From NCBI RefSeq assembly GCF_011305535.1, contig NZ_CP049905.1, forward strand, positions 2,573,501-2,637,500: DNA of 64,000 nt. The letters run 5' to 3'. Within the stretch, counting starts at the first letter, position 1, and each line of letters opens with the position of its first letter. Made by a program: the position numbers and the translations under genes. This stretch comes from Diaphorobacter sp. HDW4B (GTDB lineage Bacteria; Pseudomonadota; Gammaproteobacteria; Burkholderiales; Burkholderiaceae_C). A model generated the notes under the pieces. It had not been told where the DNA came from. It saw only the letters and a program-made list of their open reading frames with translations, and ran no database searches. This document shows, in pieces, positions 25,365 through 34,700 of the stretch.

Positions 25365-26252
25365 TCAGGCCTCGATACTCGTCATCTCGGCAATGCGCGA
25401 GAATTCTTCAAGAACTTCCGAGTAGTTGCTTTGCATGTATTTCATGACCCTTGGGTTGTCCATGAGCTTTACGATATAGCCCCGCGCGAGCATCAGATTG
25501 AAGACATCTTCTCCATGGGACTGCTCGGCAATTTTGTATTGGGCTTGTAGCCCTGCCATCTCGTTTTCCATGCGTGCATGTTGCTCTTGCGACAACGGCT
25601 GGCGCTTGGTTATGGGTTTGCCATCAATCAGCATGGCCGTTGGTGTGGCTGCACATAGCGCTTGCGCATAGCTGGCAGTCAAACTGTTAGCTGCAACCAT
25701 GAGTTCGACACATTCGAGTTGGCGTGTTGGCTTCATGCGCCTGAGAATTGGGGTTACCAAAGTCGAGAACTGTCGGTCCTTCAAGAGCTCTATGACTTCC
25801 TTGCAGATGCCATCCAGCAAGGTGCTCTTTTTCTTTACATGGCTCACGTCTACACACAGGCCTTTTGCGAGCTTTGCGATGGATATGCCACGTTCGATGG
25901 CATGACGAATCATTTGATGTTCTTGAATTGTCGAGAGACGACTGATTTGATTGTTGTACGTGAAAGTCTCGTCATCGGTAGAGACCAGACACGGGACTTC
26001 CACCAAGCCAATGTCTTTCATCGCCTGTAGTCTCAAATGTCCGTCTAGGACGGTGTGCTGGCTAGTTTTCCGGATGACGGCGGAGCCAATCAATGGCTCT
26101 ATCAAACCAATCTCACGGATGGAGTCTCGAATTTGCAGGTACTTTTGGGAGGTCGCAAAGCGTGCGTCCAGCTTGACAGAAGGAAGCAAGGCTTCGACAG
26201 AAATCAAGAGCGGCTTGGGGAGAAAGCCCAGAGGGACACTCGTGCCCTTCAT
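25365..26252 (-). CDS. RepB-like ParB-superfamily protein
   Basis: A 295-residue protein with an N-terminal ParB/sulfiredoxin-like fold (IRDSIREIGLIEPLIGSAVI, HTVLDGHLRLQAMKDIG). A helix-turn-helix region (GISIAKLAKGLCVDVSHVKK) and a RepB-type C-terminal half follow. It overlaps the upstream parB-like gene by four bases. In other proteobacteria this gene is found as the third member of a recombinase/ParB/RepB cassette. Its DNA site is unknown; the repeat array just downstream (24888-25186) is one candidate. Confidence 0.75.
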   Translation of the reverse strand: MKGTSVPLGFLPKPLLISVEALLPSVKLDARFATSQKYLQIRDSIREIGLIEPLIGSAVIRKTSQHTVLDGHLRLQAMKDIGLVEVPCLVSTDDETFTYNNQISRLSTIQEHQMIRHAIERGISIAKLAKGLCVDVSHVKKKSTLLDGICKEVIELLKDRQFSTLVTPILRRMKPTRQLECVELMVAANSLTASYAQALCAATPTAMLIDGKPITKRQPLSQEQHARMENEMAGLQAQYKIAEQSHGEDVFNLMLARGYIVKLMDNPRVMKYMQSNYSEVLEEFSRIAEMTSIEA

Positions 26253-27151
26253 AGCGAACCTCCTGAGCGCAAGATTCTTTCACCCAAGTATTTCGGGAGG
26301 GAGTCCAATCTTTCTAGCCGCAGGATGTTCAGGAAGTTCTCGTCCGCATACATTTTGCCTAGAGCCCCCAGAACGAACAGCAAGCGCTGCTGTACAACGG
26401 ATGAGCGTCGAATCATCAATCGTTGACGTTCGACTTCCCTTTTATAGGCGCGGACGAGACTCGAACTGGTGACGTCAACCTTCTTTCTGGTGGTGGTTTT
26501 GTTTATCGAACGTCCGAGAAATTGACGACGCTCCGCCAAACGTTTGGCATACATGAGTTGATGACCGCGAAGCTCACCAGATTCATATGCCTCCTGCACG
26601 GCGAGTTGGAGTGCTTTGTCGTCATCGCCTGCGCTCATAATTAGAAGTGCGATTGAAATGGGTAATTTTCCTCGCTCAACTGCCACGAGTAGCCGTTCCT
26701 CTCCTTTGTCTGTCAGCTCAAGAATTTGGCGGACATAAGCCTCATGAAGATTCGTCTTGAGACCTATCTCCTTTGCTCCGTATCCTTTCTCCCGCAGGAG
26801 CGAAATACCGCGCAGTAGTTCCAGGGGTTGGTGACGTCTTCTCGCGATGTTTTCTGCAAGGCCCATCACAAACGCATCTTCATCAGAAACGTTCACCACC
26901 AAGGCAGGTATGCGGGATTCTCCAAGTCTGAGAAGTGCCTTAAGGCGGCCTTCACCGCATACGAGCATGTAGCGCTCTGCCCCGTCGTTGCCGGGGCGTG
27001 GGGTGACGGTGACAGGTTTTTTCAGTCCGATGTTTCCGATGTTGTCCACTATGGCATCGAACTTCTTTTGATTGCGCTCGCGCGGGTTGAGTACTTCAAT
27101 CCGGTCAATTGGAATCATGCGAAGTTCGGGCATGGGTAGCGCGATAGTCAT
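26249..27151 (-). CDS. ParB/RepB/Spo0J-family protein
   Basis: This 300-residue protein has IPIDRIEVLNPRERNQKKF at the start and the ParB box region YMLVCGEGRLKALLRLGES with GLAENIARR. A helix-turn-helix follows (YGAKEIGLKTNLHEAYVRQI). Chromosomal ParB binds and hydrolyses CTP while sliding on DNA; this accessory homologue may do likewise. No ParA ATPase is nearby, so a conventional partition system is incomplete. It overlaps the recombinase stop and the RepB start by four bases each. Confidence 0.8.
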   Translation of the reverse strand: MTIALPMPELRMIPIDRIEVLNPRERNQKKFDAIVDNIGNIGLKKPVTVTPRPGNDGAERYMLVCGEGRLKALLRLGESRIPALVVNVSDEDAFVMGLAENIARRRHQPLELLRGISLLREKGYGAKEIGLKTNLHEAYVRQILELTDKGEERLLVAVERGKLPISIALLIMSAGDDDKALQLAVQEAYESGELRGHQLMYAKRLAERRQFLGRSINKTTTRKKVDVTSSSLVRAYKREVERQRLMIRRSSVVQQRLLFVLGALGKMYADENFLNILRLERLDSLPKYLGERILRSGGSL

Positions 27152-27617
27152 GCTGCACTCCGCAGTTGCATTCGAGCCGCCATTCCGTAGAGGTAATCCA
27201 AACTGTCGAAGCGAAAATTGTCGAGTTCAATAGGATTGTGTTCGAGCAATCGTATGCGTGGGGCAACGAGGTCGATGTGAGGAAGCAGGTAGTAGTCCAG
27301 TGGAGCATTGTTGTCGGGCGTTAGTCGAACGGCCACGGTCAGGTCAGGAGACAATCCGGCATCAAGGCGAACCTTCCAAGACTGATGTCCCGTTGCCCTT
27401 TGAATGCAGCGAGCGATTACCAGAGAAACACGGAACTCGTTGTTCACGTGAAGAAGGTCTGTTTCTGGGTCGGTCCGCACATCTCCTCCAAGGTCTTCCA
27501 TACACGTGCGTGTTTTGGCCACAATCTCAGGATGCAATCTGCGAAGCATCCGGTTGATTTCGATGTATCGGTAGTCGCGTTGGGGCGTATATCCAACCAA
27601 CTGGTATGCCTTGACTA
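27148..27617 (-). pseudogene. Serine recombinase, C-terminal part (cut off by IS5-family element)
   Basis: Removing bases 27618-28446 and one TA copy joins this frame to 28448-29538 as one continuous protein (...YTHRFGSL-VKAYQLVGYTPQ...). This segment therefore encodes the last 155 or so residues of the large serine recombinase, not a separate gene. It could still be translated from an internal start (MVGYTPQRDYRYIEINRML), but there is no evidence for that. It ends overlapping the parB-like ATG by four bases. Confidence 0.85.
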
Positions 27618-28446
27618 TGGCCTGTTCACCTAAATAGTTGAGTGCATGTCAGAGCAGCGAGAATCGCTCGCCTGCATGCACATCACCCGCTCTCAGTTCA
27701 AACGTATCCGTCACCTGCTGCCCAAGCCTCGCGGCAGCAAGTTGATCAGCCACTACAGGTTCCTTAATGCTTTGGCCTACATGGCCAGCAACGGGTGCAA
27801 ATGGCGAGCTTTGCCACGCAGATTCGGGCCCTGGCACACCGTGTACATGCGGCTGTATCGCTGGGCCCATAGCGGCGTACTTGCCGAAGTTCTTAACCAT
27901 CTGCAGCAACAGGCACTTAGCCAGTGGGCTGTTCAAGCGTTGAGCCTGGACTCCACCATCGTCAAAGTTCACCCTGATGGCTGCGGGGCTCAGAAAAAAA
28001 CGGACCACAAGCCATAGGCAAGAGTCGAGGTGGATGGAGCTGCAAGATTCACATGGTCGCAGCCAGTTGCAAGAATGCATTGATCTGGAGTTTGACGCCC
28101 GGACAAGCCGGAGACAGCCCGGAAGGCCGCAAACTCGTCGAGGCGATTGACGCGCAAGATTCAGCTGTGTATTTGCTCATGGATAGCGCCTATGACAGCG
28201 ATGACTTGCGTGCAGCAGCTGAGGATCGAAACCTTATCCCGGTTGTCCCTGCGCATCCACGACGCAAGAATCCCTCGCCACTAGATAAGCAAAAATATCG
28301 CCAACGCAATGAAGTTGAACGGTTATTTCGGCGGATCAAGGCCTATCGGCGAGTTTTTACCCGCTACGACAAGTTGGATGCAATGTATGCCGCGTTTGTC
28401 TCGCTGGCTTTGATCTTTGAGTTGCTTCGGTAACGTGAACAGGCCC
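27618..28446 (+). mobile_element. IS5-family (IS427-type) insertion sequence
   Basis: An 829-bp element with inverted ends GGCCTGTTCAC (27619-27629) and GTGAACAGGCC (28435-28445). It is flanked by a TA duplication (27616-27617 and 28447-28448), the target of this group. It encodes one transposase in two frames and interrupts the recombinase gene. Ends and duplication are intact, which points to a recent insertion. Confidence 0.88.
27676..28433 (+). CDS. IS5-family transposase, two frames joined by -1 frameshift
   Basis: Frame 1 runs from ATG 27676 (MHITRSQFKRIRHLLP) to a TAG at about 28016, and frame 2 continues to 28433. At the run of seven A (27994-28000) a -1 shift changes QKKT to QKKNGPQAIGKSRGGWSCKI, restoring the standard family sequence across the junction. 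The DDE residues are D in SLDSTIVKVH, D in LLMDSAYDSD and E in QRNEVERLFRRIK. Whether the shift is programmed (usual in this group) or a mutation cannot be told from sequence alone. Confidence 0.85.
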
Positions 28447-29538
28447 TAGACTGCCGAAACGGTGGGTGTACACAGAAGACGAAGGCATGCCATCGGTGGA
28501 GTTGATGAGCAGGCCCGAAAGCGCTAGCCTCTCTTGGTACAGATGTCTCAGCCTGTTGATGAGTTCCTCGTCTGTGAGGCGGCGGGTGCGAGCCCGGATG
28601 ATGCCTTGCGCAGTGTAGAAGTCCTCTTTGCTAACAACGCCCTCAAACGCTTCGTCCTTGCGAATCCACATTTCACTCGGATTGACGACGCGTAGTTTCT
28701 TCAGTTTGAAGGAGGTCCGGTTGTAGACGTTGTTTCCAATGTATTTTTCATTGATGAGGATTTCGTGGACGATTCCGCGGCTCCACATACGTCCATGCTC
28801 AGCAGTTTGTCCTGAGTTGTTGAGCCGGGCTGCGATATCACTTTCGGATAGCCCATCACTCACAAACCAGCGATAAATCAGCCGCACCACATTTACTTCG
28901 TTGTCAGGTCCGGGAGCAAGGACGACGCGGTCAGTTTGCAGACTTTTTTGCTCTCCTCGCTGCAGCACGGCTTTCATTTGCCCGCCTTGGTCCACAAGTG
29001 TTCTTCGCAAGCCAAATCCGGCAGGCCCTCCCTGTCGAAACCCTTTCTCGATAAGGCGGCATTGGCCAGCGAAGACTTTGGCGGACAGCTCGCGACTGTA
29101 TTCACCCGCCATCGCACGTTTCACACCTTTTACGATGGTGGAAACAGGCGAGCCGTCGTTTTCAAACTGCTCTGCACAATAGATGACACGGATACCGGCG
29201 CGCTTGCAAATGTATTCGTAGTAGGCGCTCTCATCGGCGTCTTGGAATCGTCCCCATCTACTGACGTCGTACACCAGCACCATGGTGAAGTCGGCTGCGC
29301 CGGACTCAACGTCGCGAATCAGTTGCTGCAATGCGAGGCGGCCAGCAATGCTTAGTCCGCTTTTGCCCTCGTCCGCATAGGTTCGAACTACCTCGATTCG
29401 ATGGTGCGCAGCGTATTCCCGAATTTTGACAACCTGATTTTCGGTGGAGTATTGCTGATGCTCAGTCGACATGCGGACATACTCGGCCGCACGTGCGGGT
29501 GGGATTGAAGCGTCGCGTTCGGGGTGGCCTTCGAGCAT
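28447..29538 (-). pseudogene. Large serine recombinase, N-terminal part (interrupted by IS5-family element)
   Basis: This part has the catalytic resolvase domain RAAEYVRMSTEHQQYSTENQ, where the conserved serine is in RMSTEHQ, plus VLVYDVSRWGRFQDADES. A recombinase domain (GFRQGGPAGFGLRRTLV, EILINEKYIGN) and a zinc-ribbon/coiled-coil region follow. The start is ATG 29538 with a perfect GGAGGT seven bases upstream. The reading frame runs into the IS at 28446 and ends at 28357, so the last quarter of the protein is replaced. The full gene would be about 520 residues and translationally coupled to the parB-like gene. Confidence 0.88.
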
Positions 29539-29658
29539 TTTGACCTCCGTGTCTCCAGTGTGGCTCGTCTGTGCATAGCCAATTGAATAGCACGGTAGCA
29601 GGGACTCACGTATTTTTCTATCGAGTCCTCTCTTTGCAATTTGCAAAGACGCGTTGCT

Positions 29659-29997
29659 CTAGGGCAATGCCGTGAGAGAAATGAACCAGATTCGCTTTGC
29701 CGCATCTCTGGATGCGCCGAGTTCTTCCAGCCTATACCTTCCAGTTGGGGGAGGCCATGGTGAGGACGCGTCACTCTTTGCAATCTTCGGGTGCGATGCC
29801 CTCCGCTCGGTGTTCCGTTGTTTTTGCTTCAAGCGGTTTGTGTTGGCGTATTCGGGGTGCGATTTGCGGTAGTTCCGCCAATACAAGGGGTGGCTTGCGG
29901 ACCAAGCCTTCTGTGCATCGAGCTGGTCTTGATGGTACGCAATATCGGTTTTTCGGCGGATTTTTTGCCAAAGGGACTTTCGAGCTCTTTGGCAGTC
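29659..29997 (-). pseudogene. Conserved small Arg/Lys-rich protein, 5' end cut by IS3 element
   Basis: Read from the IS boundary, the frame encodes CQRARKSLWQKIRRKTD, then AQKAWSASHPLYWRNYRKS, HPEY, and a tail containing KIAKSDASSP and TGRYRL. I recall this repeated aromatic/basic pattern from small proteins encoded upstream of recombinase/ParB cassettes; the function is unknown. No start codon is left before the IS end at 29998, so it is truncated. It ends 120 bases before the recombinase start. Confidence 0.6.
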
Positions 29998-30060
29998 TGA
30001 ATCGCCCCGGGTTTTCTAGACACCTCTGAGCCTCAAATCTAAGGCCCAATAGGAGGTGCC

Positions 30061-30339
30061 ATGAGTAAGCAAAGATATCCCCAAGAATTCAAGACCGAAG
30101 CGGTCAAGCAGATCACTGAGCGCGGCCATAAGGTGGCCGATGTTTCAGCCCGACTAGGCGTAAGTCAGCACAGCCTTTATCAATGGATCAAGGCTCAAGG
30201 AACGCCTGCCCATGATCGGCCGGCACAGGTGTCACAAACCGAGGAGTTGCGACGACTGAAGGCTGAACTCAAGCGAGTCACAGAGGAGCGCGACATCCTA
30301 AAAAAGGCCGCAGCGTACTTTGCCAAGCAGTCCGGGTGA
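30061..30339 (+). CDS. IS3-family transposase OrfA
   Basis: A 92-residue DNA-binding subunit with a helix-turn-helix (AVKQITERGHKVADVSARLG, VSQHSLYQWIK) and a C-terminal leucine-zipper-like stretch (EELRRLKAELKRVTEERDIL). A-AAA-AAG at 30300-30306 is the usual -1 frameshift site that produces the OrfAB transposase. Confidence 0.92.
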   Translation: MSKQRYPQEFKTEAVKQITERGHKVADVSARLGVSQHSLYQWIKAQGTPAHDRPAQVSQTEELRRLKAELKRVTEERDILKKAAAYFAKQSG

Positions 30340-31211
30340 AGTACGCATTCATCAAGCGCCATGAAGGTGAGTACAGCATTCGCCGACTGTGCAAGGTCAT
30401 GGCTGTACACCCCAGCGGCTACTACGCCTGGAAGGCGCAACCGATGAGTCTTCGTGCAAAGGACGATCAACGTCTGTTGGGTCTTCTCAAGCATGCGTGG
30501 CTCGAGAGTGGTGGCGTCTATGGCTATCGCAAGCTGACCATGGACATGCGTGATTTGGGCGAGCGCTGCGGCAAGCATCGCGTGGCGCGACTGCTCAAAA
30601 TCGAGGGGCTGCGTTCACAGACGGGCTACAAACGCCGTGCGGGCATGCGTGGAGGCAAACCTGCCATCGTCGCTCCCAATCACCTGCAGCGCCGCTTCGC
30701 AGCCGCCGAGCCCAACCAGGCTTGGGTGACTGACATCACATACATCCGCACCCATGAAGGTTGGTTGTATCTGGCGGTGGTGGTTGACCTGTTCTCACGT
30801 CAGGTTGTTGGCTGGTCTATGGGCAGCCGCATCGATACTGGCTTGGTGCTCGATGCACTGTTGATGGCCTTGTGGCGTCGCAGGCCTAAGCTGCCTGTCA
30901 TGGTGCATTCGGATCAGGGTAGTCAGTTTACTGGCCATGACTGGCAGGGCTTTCTGCGAGATCACAATCTGGTCTCCAGCATGAGTCGTCGCGGCAACTG
31001 TCACGACAACGCCGTGGCCGAGAGCTTCTTCCAGTTGCTCAAGCGCGAGCGTATTCGCCGCCAGATTTACCCGACGCGCGATGAGGCCAGGGCTGATGTC
31101 TTCAACTACATCGAGATGTTTTACAACCCGAAAAGGCGTCATGGCACCGCCGGAGATATCTCTCCGGTAGAGTTCGAAAGACGGCATTCCCAACGGCTCA
31201 ACAGTGTCTAG
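30336..31211 (+). CDS. IS3-family transposase OrfB
   Basis: This 291-residue catalytic subunit has an HTH_21-like start (YSIRRLCKVMAVHPSGYYAW) and an integrase core with DDE residues: D in NQAWVTDITYI, D in MVHSDQGSQF and E in NAVAESFFQLLKRE. It overlaps the end of orfA (GTGA) and is normally expressed as a frameshift fusion. Confidence 0.93.
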   Translation: MKYAFIKRHEGEYSIRRLCKVMAVHPSGYYAWKAQPMSLRAKDDQRLLGLLKHAWLESGGVYGYRKLTMDMRDLGERCGKHRVARLLKIEGLRSQTGYKRRAGMRGGKPAIVAPNHLQRRFAAAEPNQAWVTDITYIRTHEGWLYLAVVVDLFSRQVVGWSMGSRIDTGLVLDALLMALWRRRPKLPVMVHSDQGSQFTGHDWQGFLRDHNLVSSMSRRGNCHDNAVAESFFQLLKRERIRRQIYPTRDEARADVFNYIEMFYNPKRRHGTAGDISPVEFERRHSQRLNSV

Positions 31212-31237
31212 GAAATCCGGGGCGATTCACCCGCTCG

Positions 31238-31462
31238 ATGTCTCGCAAGGCCTGCTCTCCTGACAACGCGGCTTGCGAAGGCTTCTTCGGCCGCCTCAAG
31301 AATGAGTTGTTCTATCCTCGGGACTGGAAGGGCACGACCATCGAGCAGTTCATTGAGGTGGTCGACTCGTACATCCGCTGGTACAACGAGAAGCGGATCA
31401 AGATATCCCTTGGCTCTCTCAGCCCTGTCGAATACCGGGCGAGCCTTGGACTTGCGGCGTAA
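31238..31462 (+). pseudogene. IS3-family OrfB C-terminal fragment
   Basis: The 74 residues (MSRKACSPDNAACEGFFGRL ... WYNEKRIKISLGSLSPVEYR) are the last quarter of a different IS3-group transposase, containing its catalytic glutamate (CEGFFGRLK). Everything upstream is missing, and the intact IS3 element abuts it. Bases 31463-31704 hold the remains of that IS end and no gene that I can support. Confidence 0.85.
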
Positions 31463-31704
31463 ACCAGTCCAAGTTTTTATCCGCATCCCCCCCGGGTCAG
31501 TTTTGCGTGGAAATTAACAGAGGGGTTCATGATCGCACTCCTGTCGAAGAACGAGGCCAATTGCCTCGATCACCAACATAGAGAGGGTCGCGATGTTTAC
31601 CCCGTGTCAGGGCCTTCGCGGCGGACTACCGCGCGAGCGGTTTAGTCCTTCGACCCCCAGCGGAATTTCACGCCAAGCCAAAGCAGCCATTCACCACAAC
31701 GGCC

Positions 31705-31739
31705 ACCCCAAAAAAACCAAGCCACCCGAAGGTGGCCTG
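31705..31739 (-). terminator. Rho-independent terminator of the large secreted-protein gene
   Basis: On the minus strand GGCCACC-TTCG-GGTGGCTT is followed by GGTTTTTTTGG. It lies 24 bases after the stop of the 31763-35614 gene. Confidence 0.8.
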
Positions 31740-31762
31740 ATGATGCTTGATGTGCTGGCCGT

Positions 31763-34700
31763 TTAGGCTTGGACAGACTTTCTTCTCCAACGCAAGCTCA
31801 AAGCACCCAGCGCTGCAGCGGCCAGGTTCAGCAGCACGACGGCTAAAGCACCCAGTGACGGCACTGGCGTAGCTGCGGGCGCTGCAGTTGCCGCAGCTAC
31901 TGTGCCAGAGAACACTTGGCTGACAGCGTTCGCTGCTTTGGTGGATATGAGCATCTGCTTGGATGTACCGCCGCTGTCCGTCACTGTCACCAAGGTGTTG
32001 TAGTTGCCAGCTGTTGTGGGTGTTCCAGTCAGCAAGCCAGATGCCGACAGACTCAAGCCTGCAGGCAATGGCTGAGCGGTATCGGTGGCAGACCACATGT
32101 AGCTTCCGCTACCACCAGAGGCACCCAACTGCACTCCAGACAGGGCTTGCCCCGCTTGCAAATTGCCAAACCCTGCAGTTGTGATAGCCAAGCCAGCAAC
32201 ACAGCTCACCGTGACATTGCTCACGTCGCTCGCGCCCATCGTGCCGCTGCCTTGGCTCACGATGCAGGTCTGGTCTGCAGGCTGGGTCAACACCGTCACA
32301 GCGTAGGCATTGCCGTTGGTGATCTGGGTGGTAAAGGTGAATGCACCGTTGGCCGACACGGTCAGGTTGTCACCGCCATTGTTTTGCAACACCATTGATT
32401 TACCGGTTGCCAGACCAGATACAGCGCCGCCAACGGTGTGCGTCCCCGAGACGCAACTCACCACCACATTGGTCACATTGCTGATGCCCATCGTGCCGCT
32501 GCCTTGGCTCACGGTGCAGGTCTGGTCTGCAGGCTGGGTCAGCACCGTCACAGCGTAGGCATTGCCGTTGGTGATCTGGGTGGTAAAGGTGAATGCACCG
32601 TTGGCCGACACCGTCAGGTTGTCACCGCCGTTGTTTTGCAACACCACCGACTTACCGGTTGCCAAGCCAGAAACCATTCCACCAACCGTGCGGGGCGCGG
32701 CGAAAATCGTGTCTGTATCGGTTGCACTGTTGTTCCCGGGATTAGGGTCGGTCACGCCTGCGGGTGCCGCTACCGCAGCGGTATTGCTCAAGGAACCTGT
32801 CGCAGCGGCTGATAGTGTGGCGCTAGCTGTGTAGGTGACACTGCCCCCGGCAGGAATGTTCACCGTATCGTTGATGTTGCCGCTGCCCGATGCTGTGCAG
32901 GTGCCTCCGCCCGCTCCGACGCAGGTCCAGGTTGCAGTCAGGCTGGCGGGGAACGTGTCTGCCACTGTCGCGCCGATAGCATTGCTCGGGCCCGCATTGC
33001 TGGCTGTGATTGTGTAGGTCACGCTGCCACCCGCGGTTGCCGTGGTCACGCCGTCGGTCTTGGTGATCGACAGATCGGCACGCGGTGTCAATGTGTCGCT
33101 GTCATTGGCTGAGTTGTTTGACGGGGTGGAGTCATTGGTGGCTGAGATGGTGGCCGTGTTGACCAGCGAACCCGTTGCGGCAGACGAAATGCTGCAGTGG
33201 GCTGTGTAGGTGACTGAGCCTCCCGCAGGAAGGGAGACGGCGTCACTGATGTTGCCGTTTCCGCTGGCCGTGCAGGTTGCGTTGCCACTGCCTGCACACG
33301 TCCAGCTTACGCCTGTACAGGCTGGGGGAAACGTGTCGGACACGGTGGCACCTGTGGCGTCACTGGGCCCCGCATTGCTTGCGGTGACGGTGTAGGTTGT
33401 GGAATCGCCAGGTGTGGATGTGGTCGTTGCGTTGGTGTTGGTGATGGCCACGTCCGACTGGCTGGGTCGACAAGCGGTGACGGAGATGTCATCTACCGCA
33501 ACCCCACCAAACTGGATTGTTGGGCCGCTATCAAGGTGAAAGCGCAGACGCATGTTCTTACCTGCCAAGTTGTCCACGCGTGCTGAGTGCTCCCCCCAAC
33601 CAATGGCGGTGCCGATGTTGACTTGAGGGTTACCAGTACCGGCAGATGAGCTGATAGGCGTTGGATCAAGCCATTCGTACAGCCGGATATTGTTGGAGGA
33701 ATTACCCAAATCTTCAGCGTCCACATAGTAGTGATCGAAATTCGCCGTTTCCACCTGGTGTTGGTGTGCCCAATTCACGACAACAGGTCCGACGTATCCG
33801 CTCAGGTCGATAAGCGGGGAAAATAAGTCTTGGTTGCTGTTGGCGTCGTAGGTGTTATCCAGATCGGTCTTGAAGCAGTTGGAACCACTGTTGCATGTCA
33901 TGAACGCGGCGACGGGGTTGGCTGTTGTGGTCGCCACTGAGGCAGGAAGGCCAAGCGCCCACTCGTCTTGTATTCCCAAATGCGTGAATCCACTCGTGCC
34001 AGACTCAAAGTCGGTGCTGAATACAGTCACAGGCACATGTCCCGCTGGGCAGGAGGGTGGCGGGGGAGCCTCGCAAATGCGAACACTCCAGCCGGTCAAT
34101 GTGCCGCTATTGACATTGTCGGTGTCGTCATAAAGGTCGAGGGTCCAGGTGCCCCCAGCATTTTGACCATCGAACCACGATAAGCGTGATCCTGCCGACG
34201 AATTGATTTCAGGTTTGAGCTGAAGCCCTTTGAGCACGGTGAATGTGGGCGGCACAGCAGCTTCGTCGTCGAATACCGTGTCCATTTGATTTTGTCCACC
34301 AGTGCCTGCAGCCCCGATGTCCGAGAAAAGCTGAACGGATGTACCTGCGGGCGAACGCAGTACGGCGTCGATGTCCTGCATCAGTGCGTGATTGAGCTGG
34401 ACGTGCACATTCACATCAGCAACACGTGGATTGCCGGGGACGACAATGGTCGAGCTGGTCAGCCCCGTCCCCGGACCAATGGTTTTGGGGACATCGATGC
34501 TGGTATAGGTGGTGCAGTTCACACCCTCGTCAACGGCAGGGAACACCGTTACGCTGAGGTGATAAGTGGCGGTCGAGCCCCCTGTTGCAGGGCTCGCGGA
34601 ATCAACAAATGCATAGTAGGTGCCTGCATCCTTGACCGTCATGAACATGGCTTCGGAGGGAATATTGGGGTTGGGCGTGACATCGCCCGTGCCCGCATCG

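Larger units (their letters stand above)
29998..31229 (+). mobile_element. IS3-family insertion sequence
   Basis: A 1232-bp element with inverted ends TGAATCGCCCCGGGTTTTCT (29998) and, reversed at 31229, TGAATCGCCCCGGATTTCCT. It contains orfA and orfB with an A-AAA-AAG slippery heptamer. The flanks (GTC on the left, CCC on the right) do not form a target duplication. The left flank is a truncated gene and the right flank a fragment of another IS, so a deletion or recombination has occurred at this element. Confidence 0.88.

Noticed and set aside
27148-27600. Separate 150-residue gene upstream of the parB-like gene
   Set aside because: Excision of the IS5-family element shows it is the C-terminus of the serine recombinase.
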